Assembly (NCBI RefSeq): GCF_000292345.1
Contig: NZ_ALOU01000075.1
Location: 34,425 to 98,424, forward strand
Direction of reading: 5' to 3'
Length of the DNA stretch: 64,000 nt
Origin: Cupriavidus sp. BIS7
Lineage (GTDB): Bacteria > Pseudomonadota > Gammaproteobacteria > Burkholderiales > Burkholderiaceae
The position numbers were made by a program, and so were the translations under genes. Positions 25,944 through 35,441 of this stretch are shown here, piece by piece. The notes beneath the pieces are model-generated. The model was not told the origin of the DNA and searched no databases. It saw nothing but the letters and a program-made list of their open reading frames with translations. Position 1 is the stretch's first letter. Every line of letters begins with the position of its first letter.

Positions 25944-27638
25944 GTGGAACCCAAGCTCAGTTACCCTCCGAATGCCGATCTGCGGCACCTCCTGCGCTTC
26001 GATCCCGAGAGCGGCACCATCTGGCTGGGCGAACGCCGCATGGTGCTTCTGCATACCGCCGCACTGAGCGGCTTGAGGCAGGACCTGATCCATTCGGTGG
26101 GGCCCGTGCACGCGCGCCGGCTGCTTACGCGCATGGGATACGCGTCTGGCCGGCGCGACGCCGAGTTTGCTCGCACGACGCGCGGCGCCCTCTCGCTCGA
26201 CGCCGCGTTCCTTGTCGGTCCGCAACTGCACATGCTTGAAGGCGCTGCTTGCGTGACACCGGTCCAGCTCGATTTCGACGCCGCCACCGGCCGCTTCTCC
26301 GGAGAATTCCGTTGGGACAACTCGTGGGAAGCCCATGCCCACCGGCAAGCCTTCGGGCTTGCGGAAACGCCCGCCTGCTGGGTTCTGCTCGGATACGCCA
26401 GCGGCTACACGAGTGCCTTCATGGGCCGCCTCATCGTCTTCAAGGAAACATGCTGTGCTGCCTGCGGTGCCGACCACTGCCAGATCGTCGGCCGGCCTGT
26501 GGACGAATGGCCTGACGCCGCCGAACAGCGCCAGTACTTCGAGGACGATTCGCTTCTCGACACCATCGCCGCGCTCAACGAGCAGGTGCAGGCACTGGTG
26601 ACCACCATCGAGTCGGCCCGCGAGCCGGGCATCTCCGCCGGCATGCTCGTCGGCGCCTCGCCCGCGTTCCAGGAAGCCCACGCCTTGCTCAACCGCGCCG
26701 CTGCCACGCAGGTGACCGTATTGCTGACCGGCGAGACGGGCGTGGGCAAGGAACGCTTCGCCCGTGCCTTGCACCAGGGATCGCCCCGCGCCGCCGGTCC
26801 CTTCATCGCCGTCAACTGTGCAGCGCTACCCGCCGACCTGATCGAGGCCGAACTGTTTGGCGTCGAGCGCGGCGCCTACACCGGCGCGCACGTCAGCCGC
26901 AGCGGCCGTTTCGAGCGGGCGGACGGCGGCACGCTCTTCCTTGACGAAGTCGGCGACCTGCCCTTGCCGTTGCAGGCCAAGCTGCTGCGCGTGCTGCAGG
27001 ACGGCGAGATCGAACGCCTTGGCGCGGAGACCGCGCGCAAGGTCAACGTGCGGCTCGTCACGGCAACGAATGTGGACCTTGAAGCGGCGGTGTCGCAGGG
27101 ACGGTTCCGGCGCGACCTGCTGTACCGGCTCAACGTCTATCCGATCTGCATTCCGCCGCTGCGCGAGCGGACGACCGATATCGAGCCACTGGCAAACCAC
27201 CTGCTGGCGCGCTTCAGCGCGCTCCACCAGAAGCGCCTTTCCGGGATCAGCGAACGCGCGATGCAGGCGCTCGTGCACCACGATTGGCCCGGCAACGTGC
27301 GAGAACTCGAGAACCTGATCGAGCGCGGCGTCATCCTTGCGCCGCAAGGTGGAAGCATCGAACTGGAACATTTTTTTCCGCACCAGCCACCCGGAATACA
27401 GGCAACGGTAAGCGCGAGAGGCCGGCTGGCGCCGGTGCGGGCGGACAGCGAGCAGGCTCTCTGCGCGCGCATTCTCGATAGCGGGCTCAGCCTGGAATCG
27501 CTGGAGAGCCAGCTTCTCGACCTTGCCGTCGAACGCGCCGGCGGCAACCTGTCAGGCGCGGCACGGCAACTCGGCCTGACCCGTCCGCAGTTGGCCTATC
27601 GCCTCAAGCGCCACGAAGACAAAGGCAGCGAAGAATGA
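25944..27638 (+). CDS. poxR: DmpR/PoxR-family sigma-54-dependent activator (phenol sensing)
   Basis: The 564-residue protein starts at GTG 25944 (VEPKLSYPPNADLRHLLRF), aligning with the DmpR start; AGGGGC is upstream. The V4R effector domain (~10-215) keeps the zinc pattern CWV...KETCCAA...HC. The AAA+ domain has GETGVGKE, GAYTGA (F to Y in the sigma-54 loop) and GGTLFLDEVG; a Fis-type helix-turn-helix ends the protein (NLSGAARQLGLTRPQLAYRL). DmpR-like proteins sense phenol or methylphenols directly. Divergent from the channel gene and overlapping the GntR gene by 4 bp. Which of the two activators controls which promoter is not decided by sequence. Confidence 0.9.
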   Translation: MEPKLSYPPNADLRHLLRFDPESGTIWLGERRMVLLHTAALSGLRQDLIHSVGPVHARRLLTRMGYASGRRDAEFARTTRGALSLDAAFLVGPQLHMLEGAACVTPVQLDFDAATGRFSGEFRWDNSWEAHAHRQAFGLAETPACWVLLGYASGYTSAFMGRLIVFKETCCAACGADHCQIVGRPVDEWPDAAEQRQYFEDDSLLDTIAALNEQVQALVTTIESAREPGISAGMLVGASPAFQEAHALLNRAAATQVTVLLTGETGVGKERFARALHQGSPRAAGPFIAVNCAALPADLIEAELFGVERGAYTGAHVSRSGRFERADGGTLFLDEVGDLPLPLQAKLLRVLQDGEIERLGAETARKVNVRLVTATNVDLEAAVSQGRFRRDLLYRLNVYPICIPPLRERTTDIEPLANHLLARFSALHQKRLSGISERAMQALVHHDWPGNVRELENLIERGVILAPQGGSIELEHFFPHQPPGIQATVSARGRLAPVRADSEQALCARILDSGLSLESLESQLLDLAVERAGGNLSGAARQLGLTRPQLAYRLKRHEDKGSEE

Positions 27639-28360
27639 CCCCCGCCAAAAGCCGCATCGCTCGCGACAGCGTGACAGACGACCCGCCTCCCGAGCCCGCC
27701 GAGCCGCGCACGCTGTGCGAGCGTGCCTATCTCCAGTTGCGGCAGGACATCGTGCAGGGACGCATCCGCCCCGGCGAGCGCCTGCGAGTCGAGCACCTCA
27801 AGGATCGCTATCAGGTGGGTGCCGGCACGTTGCGAGAGTCGCTGGCGCTGCTTGTATCCGATGCCCTGGTGACCGTTGAAGGCCAGCGGGGATACCGGGT
27901 CACGGCCATCTCGCTGGACGACCTGCAGGACCTCACTGACACGCGGGTGCGGTTGGAAACCGAGGCGCTTCGCCTGTCCATTCGCTACGGCGATACACAA
28001 TGGGAAGCGCAGTTGCGCGCGGCGTTCGACAACCTCAGCGCCCTGGAAGCCCGCGGCCCTTCGGCGGACCCGGTCGGCTGGGAGCAGGCCAACCGGTGCT
28101 TTCACGAAGCCCTGATCGCGGCGCACCGCTCGCCATGGAGCCAGTATCTGCTGAAGCTGCTTTACCGACACGGGGAGCGCTATCGGCACGTCGCCATCCG
28201 TCTCGGGACGAACCAATCCGCCTCCCGGAACGTGCATGAGGAACATGCGTCGATCTTCGAGGCTGCCGTAGCGCGCCAGGAAGCGCGCGCCGCGCTCGCG
28301 CTGGAGGCACATATCCGCCTCACCTACGAATTGCTATCGAGCGCGCAGGTTGAAATGTAG
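27635..28360 (+). CDS. GntR-family (FCD domain) transcriptional regulator
   Basis: The 241-residue protein has an N-terminal winged helix (LRVEHLKDRYQVGAGTLRES) and a C-terminal all-helical FCD ligand-binding domain with the metal-type histidines/acidic residues (DTRVRLETEALRL; NRCFHEALIAAH; EEHASIFEAAVARQEARAA). Its ATG overlaps the poxR stop (ATGA), implying translational coupling with the phenol activator. Such coupling of a GntR to a DmpR-like gene is seen in some Burkholderiaceae phenol loci; here it may fine-tune by repressing with a pathway intermediate. Confidence 0.85.
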   Translation: MTPAKSRIARDSVTDDPPPEPAEPRTLCERAYLQLRQDIVQGRIRPGERLRVEHLKDRYQVGAGTLRESLALLVSDALVTVEGQRGYRVTAISLDDLQDLTDTRVRLETEALRLSIRYGDTQWEAQLRAAFDNLSALEARGPSADPVGWEQANRCFHEALIAAHRSPWSQYLLKLLYRHGERYRHVAIRLGTNQSASRNVHEEHASIFEAAVARQEARAALALEAHIRLTYELLSSAQVEM

Positions 28361-28377
28361 GCGGCCGTCGTCCGGGT

Positions 28378-29112
28378 TCAGGCGCGGCGCATCAGGCTAT
28401 AGCTCTGCGCGCTTGGGCCGAAGTCGGGCATGCTGGCCAGGAACAGTGCGAGCGGTACCACGTCTGCGGGTTCCTTGAACCACTCACCCGGAGGCACGGC
28501 AACGTCGCGCGTCATGTCCGTCCTGACCGGCCCCGGAATCAGTTCATTGACGCTGATGTTGTCTTCCTGCAGTTCCGTTGCCAGCGACTGGGTGAGCATC
28601 CACAGCCCGATCTTGGAGCACGAATACGCCGAGAACCCCGGGTTGGGACGCTTGCGTTGGCCGGAACCGATCATGATGATCTTGCCCGCGCCACGCCGGC
28701 GCAGGTGCGCAATGGCGGCATGCGCGGTGTGGTAGGCACCTGTCAGGTTGATATCGATGGTCTTGCGCCAGAGCTCGGGATCGCCATCCGCGATCCGTCG
28801 CTGCTCAAGCGCAACACCGGCACTTGCCACCACGATGTCGACGCCGCCGAACTCGTCACTGGCGCGCTGGAACAGCGCAGACATCTCCGCATAGTCAGCC
28901 ACGTCGGCCGCGTGGGCGATTGCCTGGCCACCTGCTTCGCGGATCAGCGCGACGGTCTGCGCGATGTCTGCTTCGCCACGGGCGCTGCATACCACTGCCG
29001 CTCCGGCGCTGGCGTAGGCAAGCGCGATGGTGCGTCCGATGCCCCGGCCCGCACCGGTGATGACGGCTACCTTGCCCTTGAGCAGTTCTGGATCAATTTG
29101 GGTCATTGTCAT
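28378..29112 (-). CDS. Short-chain dehydrogenase/reductase (classical)
   Basis: About 244 residues. NAD(P) motif TGAGRGIGR, active-site YSCSK with an upstream Ser (IGSG), and NELIPGPVRTDM after strand 6 identify a classical SDR. Two neighbouring ATGs (29112, 29106) are possible starts; neither has a strong ribosome site. It lies downstream of the TauD-type gene on the same strand (34 bp), so the pair probably acts in one pathway. The substrate is unknown. Confidence 0.85.
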   Translation of the reverse strand: MTMTQIDPELLKGKVAVITGAGRGIGRTIALAYASAGAAVVCSARGEADIAQTVALIREAGGQAIAHAADVADYAEMSALFQRASDEFGGVDIVVASAGVALEQRRIADGDPELWRKTIDINLTGAYHTAHAAIAHLRRRGAGKIIMIGSGQRKRPNPGFSAYSCSKIGLWMLTQSLATELQEDNISVNELIPGPVRTDMTRDVAVPPGEWFKEPADVVPLALFLASMPDFGPSAQSYSLMRRA

Positions 29113-29146
29113 TCTCGCTTTGCGTAGCAATGTGTTGTCCTGCCGC

Positions 29147-29995
29147 TCAGAATGGGCGGTCTCCCATCACCGTGGCGCGATCCATCCTGCGATGGCATGC
29201 CGGGTAGTCCATCACCGCGTAGTGCTGGCTGGAACGGTTGTCCCAGATCGCCACGCTGTCCTTGCTCCAGCGCCAGCGCACCTGATGTTCGGGAATGTAG
29301 GCCTGGGTGATCAGGTAGCGCAGCAGGTCAGACCCTCCCAGGTTGAAATCCTGACCGAAGCGAATGCGCGCCTGCGTGTGGAAATTCGTGAAGTGCGTGG
29401 TGAAACCGTTCACGAACAGCACCTTCTCCCCGGTCTCGGGATGGGTCCGGACGACCGGATGCTCGGCGTCCGGAAATTGTGCCTTCAGCGCAAGGCGCTT
29501 TTCGATCGGCATGGCCGCGCCGAAAGTTGCCTCGATGCTGTGGCGTGCGCGCAGGTCGGCAATCTCGTCTTTGATGTGCTGCGGAAGATTCTCGTACGCC
29601 AGCACCATGTTGGCCCACATCGTGTCGCCACCGACTGGCGGGCATTCGCGGCAACGCAAGATGCTGATGCGCGGTGGGGCCTCGCGCCAGGTGGCATCCG
29701 TATGCCAGGCATTTTCGTAGCGTGGCGTGGGTTGGTCGGGACTCTTGTAAATGCGGACCAGCCCCGGATGCTCGGGGTCGCTGCCCGCCACCGGATGATC
29801 CTCCAGCTCGCCAAAGCGGCGCGCAAAGGCCACGTGCTCGGCGGCCGTGATGTCCTGGCCGCGCAGGAACAGTACACGGTGCTTGAGCAGCGCCTCGGAG
29901 ATCGCGGCGAATACGCCATCATCGTGGATGGCATCGGCAAGGCTGACGCCGACCAGTTCGGCGCCGATGGAACAGGTAATTTGCTCGACTTGCAT
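29147..29995 (-). CDS. TauD/TfdA-family Fe(II)/2-oxoglutarate dioxygenase
   Basis: The 282-residue protein starts MQVEQITCSIGAELVGVSL. Iron ligands are His and Asp in AWHTDATW and the distal His in RSSQHYAVMDY; the 2-oxoglutarate-binding Arg is in the end block RRMDRATVMGDRPF. Family members hydroxylate taurine, alkyl sulfonates/sulfates, 2,4-D or carnitine-like compounds next to a heteroatom. No sulfonate transporter is nearby. Divergent from an AraC regulator across a short region with a tandem operator-like repeat. Confidence 0.88.
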   Translation of the reverse strand: MQVEQITCSIGAELVGVSLADAIHDDGVFAAISEALLKHRVLFLRGQDITAAEHVAFARRFGELEDHPVAGSDPEHPGLVRIYKSPDQPTPRYENAWHTDATWREAPPRISILRCRECPPVGGDTMWANMVLAYENLPQHIKDEIADLRARHSIEATFGAAMPIEKRLALKAQFPDAEHPVVRTHPETGEKVLFVNGFTTHFTNFHTQARIRFGQDFNLGGSDLLRYLITQAYIPEHQVRWRWSKDSVAIWDNRSSQHYAVMDYPACHRRMDRATVMGDRPF

Positions 29996-30060
29996 GGCGA
30001 CTCCGTCAAGGGATGGGATGAAGGTCGAAACAAAGTATTGAAGACGCGGCACCGGGCGCG

Positions 30061-30098
30061 TTGACAATGTGGGGCACGCACTTTACATTTTGGGGCAC
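30061..30098. promoter_or_regulatory. Tandem operator-like repeat between TauD-type gene and AraC regulator
   Basis: TTGACAATGTGGGGCAC (30061-30077) and TTTACATTTTGGGGCAC (30082-30098) are direct repeats 21 bp apart, i.e. two helical turns, as expected for an AraC-type activator with two helix-turn-helix contacts per monomer. A related pair is at 38410-38447 and a weaker one at 40024-40061. Confidence 0.6.
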
Positions 30099-30112
30099 CC
30101 CGGGGAACTCCT

Positions 30113-31117
30113 ATGTCGACGCCATTGCAGCAAGTGAACCTGACCGAGTTTGTCGAAGTGGCCCGCCAGGTGGGCCTGGACCCCCACTGGCTATTGCGTC
30201 ATGTCGGTATCAGCCCGAGAGCCCTGGTGGACCCCGATATCCGGGTTCCCGCGAAGTCTGTCATGCAGCTGCTGGAGGATTCAGCGCAGCTTGGCGGCGT
30301 TGAGGATCTTGGGTTGCGCGTGGCGGAAGCCCGTCAGTTGACCAGTCTCGGGCCGCTGTGGACGGTGATGCGCGAGGGGGCCACGCTGCGCAAAGCGCTG
30401 GAAGCGCTGGCGCGTTATCAGCACTTGCTGACTGAAGCGCTGGACCTGCGCATCGAGGAGGTCGGGGACACTGCGGCCGTCAGGCTCGAGTTCCTCATGA
30501 GCGTCCCGGGGTCCACGCGGCAATCGACGGAATTCATCATTTGCCTCTGGTTCCGGCTCTGCAAGATGCTGTCCGGGACGACATGGAGGCCGCGCTGCAT
30601 CTGCTTCCGCCATGGCCCGCCAGCGAGCATGACAACCCATCGGCGCCTGTTCGGCGTGCAGATCCGTTTCCACCAGGAGTTCGATGGCATCCTGATGGAC
30701 GCTGCGGACCTTGACGTGGCAAGTCCCGGTCACGATGCTGCGCTGGCCCACCATGCGCGCCAGTTCCTGGATACCAAGCTGGCGCAGTCCGATTCCACCA
30801 TGCCGGGGAAAGTAAGGAAGCAGGTCTTCGCGCTATTGCCAACAGGCAATTGCGGTGCCGAGCAGGTTGCCCGCCAGCTTGGCATCGACCGCAAGACCAT
30901 GCATCGCCATCTGGTTTGCCATGGGCAGACCTACCTTTCCATTGTCGATGGCGTCAGGGTGGACCTCGTATCGCGATACGTCGGCAATGGCGAACGCCCG
31001 CTGTCGGACGTTGCGGTCCTGCTGGGTTTCTCTTCGCTCAGTGCCTTTTCACGCTGGTTCTCCACACGCTACGGCTGCAGCGTATCGGCATGGCGCCGTC
31101 AGCATTCCACGCCCTGA
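30113..31117 (+). CDS. AraC-family regulator (OruR/ArgR-like N-terminal domain)
   Basis: The 334-residue protein has the N-terminal AraC-binding-like domain common in catabolic regulators (LTEFVEVARQVGLDPHWLL ... LGLRVAEARQLTSLGPLW) and two C-terminal helix-turn-helix motifs (VARQLGIDRKTMHRHL; DVAVLLGFSSLSAFSRWF). It is divergent from the TauD-type gene and probably activates it from the tandem repeat at 30061. Its end overlaps the alpha-hydroxy-acid oxidase gene by 19 bp, tail to tail. It is a paralogue of the regulator at 40107. Confidence 0.87.
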   Translation: MSTPLQQVNLTEFVEVARQVGLDPHWLLRHVGISPRALVDPDIRVPAKSVMQLLEDSAQLGGVEDLGLRVAEARQLTSLGPLWTVMREGATLRKALEALARYQHLLTEALDLRIEEVGDTAAVRLEFLMSVPGSTRQSTEFIICLWFRLCKMLSGTTWRPRCICFRHGPPASMTTHRRLFGVQIRFHQEFDGILMDAADLDVASPGHDAALAHHARQFLDTKLAQSDSTMPGKVRKQVFALLPTGNCGAEQVARQLGIDRKTMHRHLVCHGQTYLSIVDGVRVDLVSRYVGNGERPLSDVAVLLGFSSLSAFSRWFSTRYGCSVSAWRRQHSTP

Positions 31118-32319
31118 AGTGCCGGCGTGGCATGGTGCATACCGCCTTGCGAGCTGACCCAGTCCGATGACACGTCCGTCAGCACGGGGCAGCCAAGCAA
31201 ACCGAGTGTGCGATCGATCTCTGCGCGCAGAATCGCCAGCGCGTGCGTGACACCATCCTTGCCGCCTGCCGCCAGGCCATATAGCGTGGCGCGCCCCGAC
31301 ATTGCCGCATCGGCCCCCATCGCACGGGCCTTGACGAAATCGCTGCCGCGCCGCAGGCCGCTATCGACGATCAGCGTCATCTCGGGCCCCACCGCCGAAC
31401 GGATTGCGGGAAGCACCTCGATCGGCGCAACACAGCTGTCCAGCTGGCGGCCGCCGTGGTTGGTAATGATCAGGGCATCGACGCCCAGCGCCTTGGCCCG
31501 TAGCGCATCGTCGGGCCGCAGGATGCCCTTGATGATGAGCTTGCGTGGCCACAGGCCGCGCAGCCACTGAACATCCTCCCAATTCAGCGAAGGGTCCATC
31601 TGCTTCGACAGGAACGTTGCCGCATTGCGGGCGTCGTCCCGGCCCGGCGGAAGAACATCGCCGAGATTCCGGAAGCGCGGCATGCCATGCGGCACAAGCA
31701 CATCCCACCACCAGTTCGGCCGCATGGCGAGGTCGATCAGGTTGGCCAGATCAAGCTTCATCGGTGCGCGATAGTTGCGCCTGTCCCACTCCCGGTTTCC
31801 CAGCACGGGAACATCCGTGGTCACCACGATGGCTTCGGACCCGGCAGCCTCGGCACGCCGGACGACACCGGCCAGGTTCTCCCGATCCTTGAACGGATAG
31901 ATCTGCATCCAGTGCCGCACGCCGGTCTCGGCAATACGCTCCAGCGCGACTGTCGACACCATGCTCTGGCACATGGGAATCCCGGCTTCACGCGCGGCGT
32001 GTGCAAGCGCCAGGTCGCCCTCATGTGTAAGCAGTCCGTTGAAGCCCGTCGGCGCAATGACCGCAGGCATGGAGATCCGCTCGCCAAACAGCGTGCACCC
32101 GGAATCACGCGCCGAAACATCGACCAGCGTCCGCGGTGTGAAGGCAATCGCATCAAAGCTCGCGCGATTGCGGCGCAACGTCAGTTCGTCGTCCGCGCCA
32201 CCCTCGAGGTATTCCAGACAGAAGTTGGGCAAGCGCGCTGCCGCCATGGCGCGCAACTCGGCAATGTTCTGGGCACGCCGCACGTCGCGCCCACGATAGA
32301 GTCTGCGTTTCATTGTCAT
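31099..32319 (-). CDS. FMN-dependent alpha-hydroxy-acid oxidase/dehydrogenase (LldD family)
   Basis: About 406 residues. The catalytic His is in IITNHGGRQLD, FMN-phosphate binding in DSGLRRGSDFVKARAMGADA, and PAVIAPTGFNGL and MQIYPFKDRE are strongly conserved. Members oxidise L-lactate, mandelate or other 2-hydroxy acids to 2-oxo acids; residues do not fix the substrate here. The start is uncertain (ATG 32319 or 32313; GTG 32343). It lies downstream of the LuxR-type regulator on the same strand. Confidence 0.85.
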   Translation of the reverse strand: MTMKRRLYRGRDVRRAQNIAELRAMAAARLPNFCLEYLEGGADDELTLRRNRASFDAIAFTPRTLVDVSARDSGCTLFGERISMPAVIAPTGFNGLLTHEGDLALAHAAREAGIPMCQSMVSTVALERIAETGVRHWMQIYPFKDRENLAGVVRRAEAAGSEAIVVTTDVPVLGNREWDRRNYRAPMKLDLANLIDLAMRPNWWWDVLVPHGMPRFRNLGDVLPPGRDDARNAATFLSKQMDPSLNWEDVQWLRGLWPRKLIIKGILRPDDALRAKALGVDALIITNHGGRQLDSCVAPIEVLPAIRSAVGPEMTLIVDSGLRRGSDFVKARAMGADAAMSGRATLYGLAAGGKDGVTHALAILRAEIDRTLGLLGCPVLTDVSSDWVSSQGGMHHATPALQGVEC

Positions 32320-32455
32320 GTGGATCCCACTCACGTCATTCACGGGCGAACCCCGTCATCGCGCCGGCAGCGCTGCGCCTTTGCACAGCTCCGATTATCG
32401 TGATAGCGCGACCAGCCGCGCCCCCTGCGCGGCGGAGGGGGCACGTGTAACGCCA

Positions 32456-35155
32456 CTAATCGACACCTTCCAGCAGCCCCAGTAGTTGAGCGCGCCGCAC
32501 AGCATGCTTGCGCGTGCCGGCACCAAGTTTCCCGAACAGGTTCTTGACATGCCACTTGGCCGTGACTTCGCCCACGCCAATAGCCTGAGCGATCTCCTTG
32601 TTGGAAAGACTGCGCGCGAGTAGTTCGAGAACTTCGCGCTCCTTGGGCGTCAGGACCATGCTCGCAACAGCATGCGGCTCCGCCACCGGGCGTGCCGGTC
32701 CGGGGCGTACGCGTGCAACCGGCACCGCATGGCCGGGTTCCGGCGCAGCGGCGCCCTGCTCCGCCAGACGCCTGGCCCAGTCCGCCAGTGCCGGATGCGC
32801 ATCGACGATCGTGCGAACGAGGCCATAGGTCTGCGCCAGGTTCATCGCTTCCTGCAACAATCCGCCGCTGTCCTCGCCATTGCGATGACGCACGAACGCC
32901 TTCAGCGCCATGATCTCTATGTGCCGGCGTCCGAGCTTCATGGCTTCGGCCAACGGTGCAGCGCGTTGCAGGGCGCTGGCGGCGGCTTGCCAGTCCTGGG
33001 CCGCTATCGCGGCATTGGCGTGTGCCATGGCTTGCAGCAACGCCACATCGCGGCGCCAGAGCGGGCCGTGGTCCTTTTCGACCAGTGCGACGAGTTCGTC
33101 GAGGCGAGCGATCAACACGCGACACGTTTCCGCACGGAAATGCCCGGCATGCAAGCGCACCTGATCCGCGAGGCTTGCGATGCAAAGCCGCGGAGCCCGG
33201 CGTGCAATACCCAGGGCGTACAAGGCCTCGAGCAGATCGAGAGCGCGATGTTCGACGCCCTGTGCCGCTGCCACGCATGCAGCGGTCAGGTATGCCAGCA
33301 ACGAGGTCTCGGAGGTGCCGGACCGTTCCAGCACGTCGAGCCGGTTGGCGAGCAGCGCAGCCGCTTCGTCGATCTGGTCGCGCTCGTACACTGCCACGGC
33401 CAGCAGCGACGCCAGCATGCAGACCAGTGGATGACGGCGGCCGAGATCCGCTTCCGCGCTCGTCAAGGCCGGCCGCAGCACCTCCTCGCCCAGCATCACC
33501 TGCCCTTCCCGCAGATAGCTCAATCCCGCAACGAACTCACCCCAGCGCGCGGCGTAACGATGGCCATTGCCAAGGTCGCCGCGCGGCGCGAGTTGAAGAT
33601 GACGCCGTGCGTTGCCGGTTTGCCCCTGCAGGATTGCCGATATCGCCATGCGGTTGGCGTGCATCTGTGCCAGCCGCGGTTCGTGCAGCGCAGGCGGCTG
33701 GTGCCACGGTTCCAGCAGTGCAAGGCAGCGATCAGGCCGGTCCGCATAATAGGCCGCGATGCTCAGGATCAGCGCGCACTCATAGCGCAGGGCAGTATCG
33801 ATATCCGCCCCTTCGAGCATATGCGCCACCAGAGATTCGGCCTCGTCATGCCGCTCACCAAGTGCCAGCACCCACGCAGCCGCCAGACGCAGGCCAGGAT
33901 ACCGATCCAGTTCCGCATCGGGGAGCCGGTCCAGCCATTCGAGAACGATACCGAGCCGCCCCTGCATCACGGCATCGTAAAGCGACCGCCCCGCCAGGTC
34001 GAAGGCAAGCTCGTGCTGGCCCGCCGCATGTGCGTGGCGCGCGGCCTCCTCGGTCATGCCGTGTGCGGCAAACCACTTCATCGCGCGAGCATGCAGTTCG
34101 TTCTGTACCTCACCGGGCAATTCGGTGAGGCGCGCCTGTAGCGCGCTGCGTGCCAGCGTGTGCAGCCGGCACCAGTCACTGCCATCGCTGGCCACGAAGA
34201 TCGGCGTTTCGCGAATCAACCGCGCCAGTTGCCCGGGCGCTTGCTCCAGACCAGTCAGGGCACGGCACAGGTCCGGGTGAACGTGATCCACCAATGCGAT
34301 ACGCGTCAGGAAGGCCGCGTCCTCTTCCGCGAGATTGGCGAGCAGTCCACCGACAAGCGGCTCCCCCTCGTCAACCAGACGGGCAGACATGGCATCGACA
34401 ACGCTGCGCGGGTCCGCACCGCGTTCCATGGCTGCCAGGACTAGCTGCAACCCCAGCGGCCAACCGTCGGTCATCTCGTGCAGGCGTGCACAGCTGTCGG
34501 TGCCCACGCGGTCGCCGAAGCGGCTTCGCACGAGGGCAATCGTTTCTTCCAGTTGAAACCGCAGCGATTCCGCGCCAACGCTGGCGCACTGGCCATATGC
34601 GGTCAGGTCGAGGACAGCCTCGCTGAACCCGCTGCGCGCGGCCACCACGATCTGGAGATTCGAAGGCGGGTTGTGCAGCAGATAGAGCAAGGCCGACACC
34701 CCTGCCGGTGATAGGCGTTCAGCTTCGTCGACGATCAGCACAAGATCCAGCGAGGACTGCGCGACTTCAGCGAGCCAGGCCGTCAAGCCTTCGGTACCTC
34801 CCGGTGCCGCAGCCGCGCTTTCCAGAAGCGTGCGCCCAAAGCCGGGTCTGCCGCACCCCATGCGCACTGCAAGCACAAGCCCATGCAGGAAACGCTGCGG
34901 ATCGTCGTGGGCGTCCGCCGACACCCATGCAACGGCGGCGCCGCGCGCCAGGAGTTCACGGCGCCATTGCGCAAGCAGCAGTGTCTTGCCGAAACCCGGC
35001 GGCCCCTGCACCACGATCACTGGCCGGTCGCGCAGCGCATCGCTGTTGATATTGAGCCGCGGACGCGACAGCAGGTGCCGCGGCGCGCGCGGCGGCATGG
35101 TCTTGAGTGCAAGCTCGGAATACACGGCGACTGTGCCGCGGCTCGAGGAAGTCAT
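32456..35155 (-). CDS. MalT-type LuxR-family transcriptional activator (STAND ATPase)
   Basis: About 899 residues. An N-terminal NTPase has Walker A GPPGFGKT and Walker B LVLIVDEAE, followed by a long helical repeat region (~350-800, TPR-like) and a C-terminal LuxR helix-turn-helix (LTPKEREVLELLARSLSNKE). MalT-type proteins oligomerise on ligand and ATP binding to activate transcription. It is encoded 136 bp upstream of the alpha-hydroxy-acid oxidase (same strand) and divergent from the DUF849 gene, so either may be a target. Start is ambiguous between 35155 and ATG 35203. Confidence 0.85.
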   Translation of the reverse strand: MTSSSRGTVAVYSELALKTMPPRAPRHLLSRPRLNINSDALRDRPVIVVQGPPGFGKTLLLAQWRRELLARGAAVAWVSADAHDDPQRFLHGLVLAVRMGCGRPGFGRTLLESAAAAPGGTEGLTAWLAEVAQSSLDLVLIVDEAERLSPAGVSALLYLLHNPPSNLQIVVAARSGFSEAVLDLTAYGQCASVGAESLRFQLEETIALVRSRFGDRVGTDSCARLHEMTDGWPLGLQLVLAAMERGADPRSVVDAMSARLVDEGEPLVGGLLANLAEEDAAFLTRIALVDHVHPDLCRALTGLEQAPGQLARLIRETPIFVASDGSDWCRLHTLARSALQARLTELPGEVQNELHARAMKWFAAHGMTEEAARHAHAAGQHELAFDLAGRSLYDAVMQGRLGIVLEWLDRLPDAELDRYPGLRLAAAWVLALGERHDEAESLVAHMLEGADIDTALRYECALILSIAAYYADRPDRCLALLEPWHQPPALHEPRLAQMHANRMAISAILQGQTGNARRHLQLAPRGDLGNGHRYAARWGEFVAGLSYLREGQVMLGEEVLRPALTSAEADLGRRHPLVCMLASLLAVAVYERDQIDEAAALLANRLDVLERSGTSETSLLAYLTAACVAAAQGVEHRALDLLEALYALGIARRAPRLCIASLADQVRLHAGHFRAETCRVLIARLDELVALVEKDHGPLWRRDVALLQAMAHANAAIAAQDWQAAASALQRAAPLAEAMKLGRRHIEIMALKAFVRHRNGEDSGGLLQEAMNLAQTYGLVRTIVDAHPALADWARRLAEQGAAAPEPGHAVPVARVRPGPARPVAEPHAVASMVLTPKEREVLELLARSLSNKEIAQAIGVGEVTAKWHVKNLFGKLGAGTRKHAVRRAQLLGLLEGVD

Positions 35156-35441
35156 CTGGCCGGTCCCGATTGGCTTGGAGGTGGTGCCAGCCCTGGCGTG
35201 CATGCGCAATCGCGTGCAATGCAATGCCAGGTTCGTGACTGCGCCTCGTCAGTCGGGCGACATGCCTGGCTAAAAAGTGGGTGCCGCATTATAGGCACAT
35301 CGCCGCGCTGCCTGACAATCGGCCCCACCCCTCCCCCTCCGTGGTGGAGGGGGCGTGTCATCCGGCACAACCCTAATATGGGTCGAACGTGCGCAATCCG
35401 ATGCGTGCGACTCACCATCGACTCACCATCAGGAGGAGAAC

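Noticed and set aside
35333..35353. Hairpin CCCCCTCC/GGAGGGGG as a terminator
   Set aside because: It lies between divergent genes, where a terminator is not needed, and has no T-run; kept only as a possible structural element.
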